This document shows, piece after piece, positions 36,107 to 43,336 of a stretch of DNA of 64,000 nucleotides. The position numbers and the translations under genes are program-made. The notes beneath the pieces were generated by a model. It had not been told where the DNA came from and did not search any database. It saw only the letters and a list, made by a program, of their open reading frames with translations. Position 1 is the stretch's first letter; each line of letters begins with the position of its first letter. Origin of the DNA: JBBDSJ01 sp040905025 (GTDB lineage Bacteria; Pseudomonadota; Gammaproteobacteria; Methylohalomonadales; Methylohalomonadaceae); assembly GCA_040905025.1 (NCBI GenBank), contig JBBDSJ010000126.1, forward strand, positions 14,662 through 78,661. The letters run 5' to 3'.

Positions 36107-36490
36107 CTACTTTACTATTACTACACCGCGCATTCCAGCGTTAGCATGGCCGGGCACAGAACAGATGTACTCATAGCGACCTGACTGATCAAAGCGCACT
36201 TGAGTGGTTGTCTCACTGCCACCCTGAATTGTCTCAGTTTCGATATCCATGTTGGTGAAAGTGATGTTATGCGCGAGTGCACCATGATTTTTAAGTGTTA
36301 TAGTCAGTATTTGCCCCGCTTCAATTTCAATCTCAGCCGGCAGAAACGCAAACTCCTCGGCAATAAGTTCTATGCTTTTTTCTGACTCGGCATGAGCGGC
36401 AACCGAGGTGTGCATGACGGCAGATATGGTCACTATAAACATTGCTATATATCGCTTAATAAATGTACTTTCGACTAATTTTTCTATCAT
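36107..36490 (-). CDS. Plastocyanin-like cupredoxin
   Basis: A 127-residue exported copper protein. The signal peptide runs to about residue 33 (ending AAHA). The cupredoxin fold shows a first copper ligand His in HGALAHNITF and the ligands Cys, His and Met in YICSVPGHANAGMRG, the arrangement of type 1 blue copper sites in plastocyanin and related proteins. It should act as a periplasmic electron carrier, or as a soluble part of a membrane redox chain. The start could also be at Met17. It is convergent with nothing and sits between an IS remnant and repeat copy 6; the lipoprotein gene downstream on the other side is in the same direction. Confidence 0.85.
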   Translation of the reverse strand: MIEKLVESTFIKRYIAMFIVTISAVMHTSVAAHAESEKSIELIAEEFAFLPAEIEIEAGQILTITLKNHGALAHNITFTNMDIETETIQGGSETTTQVRFDQSGRYEYICSVPGHANAGMRGVVIVK

Positions 36491-36522
36491 GATGATTTAC
36501 TCCTGTTGAATCAGATGTTTAT

Positions 36523-36549
36523 GGAAGCTCTGATTAAATCAGAGGTTCC
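36523..36549 (+). repeat. Palindromic element, copy 6 (minimal 27-bp form)
   Basis: Only the family termini remain: GGAAGCTCTGATTAAATC followed directly by AGAGGTTCC, an almost perfect palindrome. It shows that the two ends alone form a stable unit. It lies about 30 bp upstream of the cupredoxin start. Confidence 0.8.
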
Positions 36550-36575
36550 TTTTATATAAATCAAATTTAAGAGGC

Positions 36576-36641
36576 GGACAGCCCCCCCCAAGTTGCCGGG
36601 GTGAGCAACTGGATGGGAGGGGGGGTAAAGGGGGGCTGTCC
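36576..36641 (+). repeat. Structured hairpin element with CGGGGTRA loop, copy 2
   Basis: Outer stem GGACAGCCCCCC / GGGGGGCTGTCC (12 bp) encloses AGTTGC-CGGGGTGA-GCAACT. Compared with copy 1 the loop is CGGGGTGA instead of CGGGGTAA, and three stem pairs differ with both partners changed. It lies just past the stop of the lipoprotein gene. Confidence 0.7.
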
Positions 36642-36656
36642 ATAAAAACCAATCGT

Positions 36657-37634
36657 TCAGAGATCAATCACCTCGTCTTGTTCATACATGATGTGAAGAA
36701 AAGGCTGCGGCATGCCATTTGGCAGCATGAAAGCGGTTTTTAGGGGTGAAAACACCGGCCCGCGTTCACTGGCCTTCAAAGGAAGCACGACCAGGTGTGT
36801 ATGTGTAGCCTGTCCGCGAATATGGCGGCGTTCTGGTGCCAGTGGCAGATCTTTCTGGAAAACCAATTGATACTTACGATCGCGCACGATTTCAGTTGTC
36901 ATCAAATGCATCATGCGATCTGGCTGTGCTAGTTTGCCATTAATATAGATATCGCCTACGCCCCAGAAAGCGGCGATGGTCTTAACTTCGGGCATAAGCG
37001 GCGAACCAATACCGGTGCTACCGTGATGGATGGAATCGAGCATCACACCGCCTTCTGTGTTGTAACCCGGAAATGGTGGCTTCATCACCATTTTCAGTAT
37101 TGCTCGGTACTCATTGCCGCTTGGATCAGTGAAATGCGCCTCCATCGTTGCTTTATCAGGCGTTTCATGAGGCTTGCCTGGCGGGTTATGCTTGACGACA
37201 TCGGTGAATGTCGCCTTGAAATGCCCTTGAATAATCTCAGCCTTGTCACTAAAAGGGTTCGGATTATTGAACCACAGATCGCCCTTATCATCCGGCATAC
37301 GTGCCATGGCAGGTACGCCCACGAGAATAGGCAATTCCTCAAGTACGTCAGGCACAGTTGGCGGCATTTTACCGGCCGCGACCATTTCCCTGGCTGCTTT
37401 TATCTTGGGTTCGGGTAACATCCTGGGGTTTTCAGCCGTGCCAAAAATGGCCGGATCCAGCTTGCGCGGCCCTGGTAAAACCCAGTAAACAATCTTCCCT
37501 GCTTCTTGGCGAACTTCGCGTTTTTGAGCTTGCGATTCCGGCTTGGCGCCCGGCTGGTTTGCGCATCCGGCCAATAGTAATAAACCGGCTGCACCAAGTA
37601 GCACTGAACTAAATTTTGTCTTTACAGTGATCAT
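36657..37634 (-). CDS. Hypothetical lipoprotein
   Basis: A 325-residue protein with a clear lipoprotein signal (LLGAAGLLLLAGC, lipobox LLAGC with Cys24), so it should be lipid-anchored in the periplasm or outer membrane. The mature part has no domain I recognise. It is rich in Pro, Met and His (MPPTVPDV, PNPFSDKAE, LDSIHHGST, QATHTHLVVLP, MPQPFLHIMYEQ). The neighbouring cupredoxin on the same strand and these Met/His clusters make a metal or redox role conceivable, but this is only inference. No ribosome site decides between starts; the first ATG gives a good signal peptide. Confidence 0.72.
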   Translation of the reverse strand: MITVKTKFSSVLLGAAGLLLLAGCANQPGAKPESQAQKREVRQEAGKIVYWVLPGPRKLDPAIFGTAENPRMLPEPKIKAAREMVAAGKMPPTVPDVLEELPILVGVPAMARMPDDKGDLWFNNPNPFSDKAEIIQGHFKATFTDVVKHNPPGKPHETPDKATMEAHFTDPSGNEYRAILKMVMKPPFPGYNTEGGVMLDSIHHGSTGIGSPLMPEVKTIAAFWGVGDIYINGKLAQPDRMMHLMTTEIVRDRKYQLVFQKDLPLAPERRHIRGQATHTHLVVLPLKASERGPVFSPLKTAFMLPNGMPQPFLHIMYEQDEVIDL

Positions 37635-38169
37635 CTTCCTGCCCTCATCAATTTGTGATTACAGTGTTATTGATGCGGTCGGTGCTCTAATATTACAGAG
37701 TGTTGCGAATTGGTCTTATTACAGGAAGGAATCCGGAGCCTGGAAGTTGCTCCTGGCATTAGCTACACCTCTGAGACAGACTGCTTCAAGCAAGCATCTC
37801 TCACGATCAAATGATTGAAGCAGAACAATCGATCCGTCGCAGCCACTTTACGGGCGCGGGTAATAATCCCCGCATTTATAATGATGCTTTAAAGTACAGC
37901 TTACGCAGCTTCACGTGCTTTATGACTGGACGCGATCCCGCCGGAATCTATTTTCACCATGTGAGGGTATAAATTACGCATACTGCCGTACATCAGGCCC
38001 ATTAACCGACCTCATTCACCCGGCGTGACACCATCAGAGATCCCGGCAAACCGCATTAGAGAGAGTATTTCGAATTAATGAGAAAATTCAGTTCCAGTTC
38101 CCGGTAAATCTTGTGGATTCTCCACCCATAGTTCGCTATCGGCGGAGAAGTACTGCATTCTCCCGTCTC
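37635..38169. other. Noncoding region before pqqA copy 2
   Basis: No gene of normal size. A 33-codon reverse-strand frame (38002 down to 37901, starting MGLMYGSMRNLY) follows a GAGG at a plausible distance but has no recognised match. The right end adjoins the duplicated segment that begins at 38170. Confidence 0.4.
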
Positions 38170-38322
38170 GACCCGGGCGAACCGCTGAGCCCGTTTGAGC
38201 GAAAATACATCGCCAGCAGCCATATGCTGTCTTGCTGTCTGGCACAGACCCGGGCCGAAGAACGAGCCCAATGGTTACAGGAAACCTACCAGTTGGTTTC
38301 TGACAACCAACAACAACTATGA
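38170..38322 (+). pseudogene. 3' fragment of the trmB-like gene (duplicated)
   Basis: The plus strand encodes DPGEPLSPFERKYIASSHML, then WLQETYQLVSDNQ and a TGA, aligning with the last about 50 residues of the trmB-like protein at 33415-34140. The catalytic part is absent, so it cannot be functional as an enzyme. It is the left end of a duplication that continues through promoter, pqqA and terminator. Confidence 0.85.
38273..38298. promoter_or_regulatory. Dyads upstream of pqqA copy 2 (candidate enhancer site)
   Basis: GGTTACAGGAAACC (38273-38286), identical to the first copy, then TACCAGTTGGTT. The distance to the sigma-54 promoter is about the same as in copy 1. Survival of this part of a dead gene fragment may reflect a regulatory role. 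Confidence 0.35.
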
Positions 38323-38408
38323 ACCAGGTGACAAACCAGATCCTTTCAAGTCCGGCAAATACCTTATAAGTCACTGTGTTTAATTAATATTCTAAAATAA
38401 TCATGAAA

Positions 38409-38425
38409 TTGGCACGGTGGATGCG
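38409..38425 (+). promoter_or_regulatory. Sigma-54 promoter of pqqA copy 2
   Basis: TTGGCACG, GTGG, ATGCG: the -24 box is identical to copy 1, the -12 box differs at its last base. The spacer has diverged while both boxes are kept. Confidence 0.7.
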
Positions 38426-38484
38426 TAATTGAAAGCAAAGTGCAAGTCAACACCTGCCAATTTCAACTTAGAAGAGTTATGAAC

Positions 38485-38559
38485 ATGCAATGGTCAACCC
38501 CAAGCTACAATGACAAGCGCTTTGGTTTCGAAGTGACGATGTACATCAACAACAAGTAA
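38485..38559 (+). CDS. pqqA: PQQ precursor peptide PqqA, copy 2
   Basis: A 24-residue PqqA differing from copy 1 only at residue 11 (Lys instead of Ile, two base changes in one codon). Glu16 and Tyr20 are kept. An in-frame ATG at 38479 would add Met-Asn, but the start shared with copy 1 is preferred. From a few bases before the ATG to the end of the terminator stem the two copies are otherwise identical over about 125 bp, while the upstream half of the duplication has diverged clearly. A GAAGAG ribosome site precedes the start. Confidence 0.92.
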   Translation: MQWSTPSYNDKRFGFEVTMYINNK

Positions 38560-38583
38560 TCCAGTAGATTACAGTTGTTAAAC

Positions 38584-38614
38584 AAACCCCGCTCCGGCGG
38601 GGTTTGTTTTTTGC
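38584..38614 (+). terminator. Terminator of pqqA copy 2
   Basis: Same stem and TCCG loop as copy 1 (AAACCCCGC / GCGGGGTTT), followed by GTTTTTT. One T is missing compared with copy 1. Confidence 0.92.
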
Positions 38615-38650
38615 GGAGACGGAAAGACCCCTCTTATAGTCAGCATCTGA

Positions 38651-39328
38651 TTATCGTAGCCACGCAGTAAACTCCAGACCTGTGCTGATGACCAGCCATA
38701 TCCCCGCGGCAATCATTACAGCAGCGACAAGTAAATTGACAATTGTTGAGTACCTGCCGCCAGCAATATGCTTGCCTACATCCGCCGCTATGCAAACATA
38801 ACCAAGCTTCACCCCGCCGACCGCTACAAGCGCAATCAACATCACCAGACCTGTATCAAAATACGACAGGCGTTTCAGATCCAGAAACACCGGCAGGAAG
38901 CCCAGATAAAAAAGAACCGCCTTTTGATCGGCAAGTGTAATCAACAGCCCCGTCATAAAGCTCGAAAATAGCGAGCCGGAACCTGCTTTGTTAAATTGTG
39001 ATGTTTTATTACGAGTACGCCAGAAACCGGTCCCCAACCAGATCAGATAAGCACCGCCGAGCAACTTTGCCAGAATGAATAGCTCACCCATGACATCAAC
39101 AAGCAACACCAAACCAAGTATGGCCAGCAATATGAAGATCATATCGCCAGCAACAACGCCGAGGGCAACAAACATTCCGTGACTAAACCCGGATATCGCG
39201 GCACGTGACGTAACCGCGAACACACTGATGCTGGGCGCTGCCGCAAGTACCGCCATTGCAGCAACCAAGCCAAGCGCCGAGATGAATGTCATATCTTGTT
39301 CAGGTGGCAATGGATTGATTGAATCCAT
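38651..39328 (-). CDS. LysE/RhtB-family amino acid exporter
   Basis: A 225-residue membrane protein with six predicted helices, the usual size for LysE/RhtB exporters that expel amino acids or similar metabolites. The N-terminal region with APSISVFAVTSRAAISGFSHGMFVALGVVAGDM and the middle GGAYLIWLGTGFWRTR are family hallmarks (APGP-like and YLxWLG). The first ATG gives a 12-residue hydrophilic lead; Met13 (MTFISALGLV) would also fit. It lies downstream of the second TonB receptor on the same strand, separated by 87 bp with a hairpin, so co-transcription is uncertain. Substrate unknown. Confidence 0.85.
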   Translation of the reverse strand: MDSINPLPPEQDMTFISALGLVAAMAVLAAAPSISVFAVTSRAAISGFSHGMFVALGVVAGDMIFILLAILGLVLLVDVMGELFILAKLLGGAYLIWLGTGFWRTRNKTSQFNKAGSGSLFSSFMTGLLITLADQKAVLFYLGFLPVFLDLKRLSYFDTGLVMLIALVAVGGVKLGYVCIAADVGKHIAGGRYSTIVNLLVAAVMIAAGIWLVISTGLEFTAWLR

Positions 39329-39383
39329 CGTACAACAATATCAGCCAGGTATTACAGCCTGTAAAAAATCACATCATGGTAAT

Positions 39384-39402
39384 GCCCCTGCAGCGCAGGG
39401 GC
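39384..39402 (-). terminator. Hairpin after the second TonB receptor
   Basis: GCCCCTGC, loop AGC, GCAGGGGC, 13 bp past the receptor stop on the minus strand. No T-tract follows at once, though a GATTTTTTAC lies 15 bp further on. Confidence 0.45.
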
Positions 39403-39415
39403 TCCAGAGACAGAC

Positions 39416-41485
39416 CTAGAAATTGTAACGTGCGCTCAGGCCAGCATAGGCATTAAGTTCTGGTCCGGGCTCAAAAAACCTCTGGAAGTTATCATTAATC
39501 CGAATATTTGAGAAATACTGCTTGTCAAAAACATTATTTATGCCAACAAACGGGGAAATTTCAACGTTGCCAATATTCTTGGTATAGCCGAAGCGAATAT
39601 TGGAAACACCATAGCCGGCCACTTCCACCGCATTGGCGTTCTCAGCAAACAGACTGCCGACCAGCAACGTATCCCAGACACCATAAAAGCCGGACGGGTG
39701 GTTATAGGCCACTTCGAAGAAGCCGAAGTGTTCCGGGATACCAGGCAGATTATTACCATTAAAATTTAGTTGATTATTATTGATAATCGGCTGGAAGCTC
39801 TTGTACTCAAAATCCGAGTAGGTATATGAAAACGAGGTAGTCAGGCCCGGCAACGGATTGGCACTCAACGCCAATTCAAAACCCTTGCGCTCGGTTTCAC
39901 CGGCAGTAATAAAGAAATTCTGATCAATGTCCTGCGGTACCAGTTCATTTTCACCGTCAATCATGAATATCGCGGCGTCATAACTCAGTGCCCACCATTG
40001 TGGCACCACGCCCTTCACACCGATCTCGTAGTTAGTCGCCGTCAATGCGTCCAGATTCTGATTGAAGCCGCCGACACCGGCCGGATTGCCAAACTCGGTG
40101 GTGGATGGTGTTTCGAATGAAGTCGACACGTTGCCGTACAGATTCACTTCCTGAATCGGCGAATACAACAAACCGACCATCGGACTCACCTCGTCAAATT
40201 TAACTGTGCCCGACTGGTTGCCATCAGCAAAGAATTTATCTGTGACATCAAACTCGACCTCGTCATAACGTATACCGGTAGTCAATGTCAGCTTGTCAGT
40301 GACAAAAAATTCGTTCTGGGCAAAAAATCCCAGGCTGGAAACATTTTCGTTCTGGTTCAACGAAAGTGGTCCCTGTCGTCCACCGGCAAAATTGATAAAG
40401 TTTTGCCTATCGTCATCCTGATTTTCTATATCAAAACCGACCGTAAGTCGGTTACGATCACCGTTATAAGTGTACTGACCGCCACCACCGACAAAGAAAC
40501 GCTGGAACGCCACCTGACCACGCGGAATGTTGAGAAAACCGCCTATGCCAATCGGCAGCTTGTTTTCAAAATCACGCCAGACATAGTAATTGCGCAGGCG
40601 TATTTCATGCCTGTCACTGAATTCCTTGCGATAGACAAATCCGATTTGTTGCTGCGTTATGCTTTCACCGGCATCAAACAGCAAAGCGTTCGGTGCTGCC
40701 TGGCGCCGATCCTGCTGTACCTGTGCCAGTGTCAAACCACCCGGGTCCTGTGCCAGCGGTGAATCCAGGATATTAACAATGGTGGTCAGGTCCGAGGTAG
40801 CATCAATGTCATAACGAAACTTGACGTTGGCCAGGACGCTTTCGGTCTGACTGTTGCCACGATAACCATCAATTTCATAGCGGCCAATATTGACGAGATA
40901 ATTCAGCTTGTCTTTCTGGCCGCCGGCTTTCAGGTTGTATTTCTGAAAGTCATATGAACCGTAGCTGTAACGGCCCTCGACGAAAGGCTCTTCCGGACCT
41001 TCTTCGGTAACAATATTGATTACACCACCGGATGCAGTGCCATACAGCGATGAGGCCGGACCGCGGATAACCTCAATCCTTTCCGCCGATGCCAAATCAA
41101 TCGCATCAATGCCGCCCTGACCATCGGGCAATGTTTGTGGAATGCCATCGGCAATGATCTTGATACCACGAATGCCGAAGTCGGACCGCGCACCAAATCC
41201 GCGAATCGCTACCCGCAAGTCCTGACTGAAATTATAACGGTTCAGCATGAATACACCGGGAATGCGATTCAGCGACTCATCCAGTCCGAGTTGCTGTCGG
41301 CCCAGTTGAATATCATCCTTGTCGACAACACTGATGGCCGTTGGCACCTTGGTGGTAACGGTATCGACGCGCGGCGAAGTTACTGTTATCTCACCGAGAT
41401 CTTCGGCTTTTGATTGCGCAGCGGTGTGGCCGGCAACGCTACCGAGCGTCACGCCGGCAAGCAACGCAAGCAGATGTTTGTTCAT
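39416..41485 (-). CDS. TonB-dependent outer membrane receptor (iron-complex type)
   Basis: A 689-residue receptor. Start chosen at ATG 41485 (MNKHLLALLAG), preceded by AAGGGG, giving a signal peptide that ends at about AQS. The plug domain spans roughly residues 40-150, with ITVTSPRVDTVTTKVPTAISVV, RIPGVFMLNRYNFSQDLRVAIRGFGA and IEVIRGPASSLYGTASGGVINIVTE. The barrel follows, with FEVAYNHPSGFYG and a C-terminal NF. This layout is typical of iron-siderophore receptors of the FecA-like or ferric-citrate-like group, but ligands cannot be told by eye. The PQQ genes 0.8 kb away do not establish a link. Confidence 0.9.
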   Translation of the reverse strand: MNKHLLALLAGVTLGSVAGHTAAQSKAEDLGEITVTSPRVDTVTTKVPTAISVVDKDDIQLGRQQLGLDESLNRIPGVFMLNRYNFSQDLRVAIRGFGARSDFGIRGIKIIADGIPQTLPDGQGGIDAIDLASAERIEVIRGPASSLYGTASGGVINIVTEEGPEEPFVEGRYSYGSYDFQKYNLKAGGQKDKLNYLVNIGRYEIDGYRGNSQTESVLANVKFRYDIDATSDLTTIVNILDSPLAQDPGGLTLAQVQQDRRQAAPNALLFDAGESITQQQIGFVYRKEFSDRHEIRLRNYYVWRDFENKLPIGIGGFLNIPRGQVAFQRFFVGGGGQYTYNGDRNRLTVGFDIENQDDDRQNFINFAGGRQGPLSLNQNENVSSLGFFAQNEFFVTDKLTLTTGIRYDEVEFDVTDKFFADGNQSGTVKFDEVSPMVGLLYSPIQEVNLYGNVSTSFETPSTTEFGNPAGVGGFNQNLDALTATNYEIGVKGVVPQWWALSYDAAIFMIDGENELVPQDIDQNFFITAGETERKGFELALSANPLPGLTTSFSYTYSDFEYKSFQPIINNNQLNFNGNNLPGIPEHFGFFEVAYNHPSGFYGVWDTLLVGSLFAENANAVEVAGYGVSNIRFGYTKNIGNVEISPFVGINNVFDKQYFSNIRINDNFQRFFEPGPELNAYAGLSARYNF

Positions 41486-41818
41486 GGGCAGCCCCTTCTC
41501 CACTGATTAATATAGTTATAAAAGCGCGGGTGTTGGCACAACCTGCTGGTTACCGCGAGCATCCGATCCCGGCAAGCCGTCATGCTAAACTAATAATATC
41601 TGCAAGCAAAATCTATGCCGCTAAATGCTTTAAATGATCGTGAGTTTTTTCTACGCTGAATCAAGAACGCCAAACCAGATGTTTTATGCTTTTTACGCTA
41701 AAGCGCGCGTACTTCGAACCGAACCCGGCAACAAAATCGCTACGCAGGCTTTGCTGGTCGTGGCTTATATCGCACAAACTTTCAACCACGCTGGCTGATA
41801 TGGAACATATCCTGGCTG
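41486..41818. other. Noncoding region
   Basis: Divides two minus-strand genes. A 77-codon plus-strand frame across its right end overlaps the rhomboid gene and has no recognisable match. I see no further structure. Confidence 0.5.
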
Positions 41819-42574
41819 CTAGAATCGGTACCGCGCGGTGCGCCTGGCCGGCTGCGATAGATGCCGGGCGAGATAGTCTTTGCGATGCATCGGCAAAATC
41901 AGCAACAATCCAGCCATAAAACCGCCAATATGCGCCCAGAATGCGACTCCGCCCTCGCTGCCACCAAGCGTTGGCAAGCCGCCCAGCAATTGCAACATAA
42001 ACCAGTAACCCAGCATCACCCAGGCCGGCACGGCGATGGTCGTCATATAAAAACCCAGAAAAATAAACGTCGTGATGTGAGTACGTGGATACAGCAATGC
42101 ATATGCGCCCATGACACCACCGATAGCGCCGGACGCACCCACCATCGGAATGGCGTTGGCCGGATCAGTTATGGTTTGAGCAGCGGCAGCGGCAAGGCCG
42201 CATAGCATATAAAACAGCAGGAACCGCCATGGCCCCATGGCATCTTCGACGTTGTCACCGAATACCCATAAAAACCACATATTGCCGATAATATGCAACC
42301 AGCCACCATGCATGAACATTGACGCAAACAGTGAGGATACGCCTGAATCATTGATCCGGCAGCCTGCATCCGGACCCAGCGGCACAATGGTACCCACGGG
42401 CAGATGACCCAGTAACTCGGCCGGGATCAGGCCATAACTGCAGATCGAGCGTAACAGGAATTCAGGATGACCCCAGCCCTGGATAAAAATCCACGCCAGA
42501 ATGTTGAGGGTGATAATCGTGACGGTCGCGACTGGCGGCCGGACGACGGGACTCTCGTCGCGGAGCGGAAACAT
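41819..42574 (-). CDS. Rhomboid-family intramembrane serine protease
   Basis: A 251-residue protein with about six membrane helices. The catalytic dyad is visible as Ser148 in GASGAIGGVMGAY and His215 in WAHIGGFMAGL; the first-loop FMHGGWLHIIGNMWFLWVFGDNVED is also typical. Rhomboids cut single membrane-spanning substrates inside the lipid layer. The C-terminus is basic (RKDYLARHLSQPARRTARY). It stands next to a small exported protein gene on the same strand, 64 bp apart, with no evidence that this is a substrate. Confidence 0.92.
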   Translation of the reverse strand: MFPLRDESPVVRPPVATVTIITLNILAWIFIQGWGHPEFLLRSICSYGLIPAELLGHLPVGTIVPLGPDAGCRINDSGVSSLFASMFMHGGWLHIIGNMWFLWVFGDNVEDAMGPWRFLLFYMLCGLAAAAAQTITDPANAIPMVGASGAIGGVMGAYALLYPRTHITTFIFLGFYMTTIAVPAWVMLGYWFMLQLLGGLPTLGGSEGGVAFWAHIGGFMAGLLLILPMHRKDYLARHLSQPARRTARYRF

Positions 42575-42638
42575 GCCGGCTTTTTATTATTTATGCTGTC
42601 TGCTGACAACCACCGAATGATACGTTTTTCAGACCGGA

Positions 42639-42986
42639 TCAGATCGGCCGTTGCCGTTCACGGATCGCGACATCAACCTGATCGACTTCCTGATACCGGG
42701 ATTCCGGAATGCTGATGCTGCGTTTCGCCTGTTCCGTACCCTCACTCTGGATGACAATAACTTCCAGTGTCTCGTGTACGACCTCACCGGCCTTGTTCTT
42801 GAATTTCACCGTCAGTGTACCGTCGTAGGCATTATCGCAGTCATTTTCAATGGTGGCAGTCCATTCCACCGTGGTAATACCGAATTCGGTCTCTACTTCT
42901 TTCAATTCGTGTTCATCGACGCGCAGGCAATCAGCAAAAGCTGCGGTAGAAAACAAAAATATGTTGATAAACAAAAATATGCGCAT
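42639..42986 (-). CDS. Hypothetical exported protein
   Basis: A 115-residue protein with a clear signal peptide (MRIFLFINIFLFSTAAFA, cut before DCLRVDEHE). The mature part has two Cys residues (positions 20 and about 50), possibly a disulphide, and looks like an all-beta domain (VEWTATIENDCDNAYDGTLTV). No family recognised. It lies upstream of the rhomboid protease gene on the same strand. Confidence 0.7.
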   Translation of the reverse strand: MRIFLFINIFLFSTAAFADCLRVDEHELKEVETEFGITTVEWTATIENDCDNAYDGTLTVKFKNKAGEVVHETLEVIVIQSEGTEQAKRSISIPESRYQEVDQVDVAIRERQRPI

Positions 42987-43336
42987 GGCGCTACCTCTTA
43001 AACTCGGAACTTGATTGACCTTACCCTAGCAGACTATGACGCGCCTGTCCGCCAACCGGCATGATCCCGGGCTCGTCATAAGCCACTATTGGCTGGATTT
43101 GTCAGTCCCTGAACCGTGCTGTATGAAACCAGCGCCTGTGGATCAGGGGCCATGGCAGCGAAGCGCTGCTGTCCGTTTTATTCTGAATTTTCAATTAGAT
43201 AAAAGCGCAAACACGGCACTGGCAATGTGCCTGAAGGAACTTTGAACCAACCGGAAAACTCCCATGTGTGTTAAACTGACACATGTAGCCTTTTTTCAAT
43301 AATTCATTTTTGGCTACCTGCCTTGCTTACTTGCGT
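42987..43336. other. Intergenic region with an inverted repeat
   Basis: Divergent region before the sensor kinase. CATGTGT (43263-43269) and ACACATG (43279-43285) form an inverted repeat 52 bp before the kinase start and could bind a regulator. Nothing else recognised. Confidence 0.4.

Noticed and set aside
41500..41560. TTGGCACA...TGCTGG as a sigma-54 promoter
   Set aside because: Spacing between GG and GC is 8 instead of 10, and it points away from the receptor gene.
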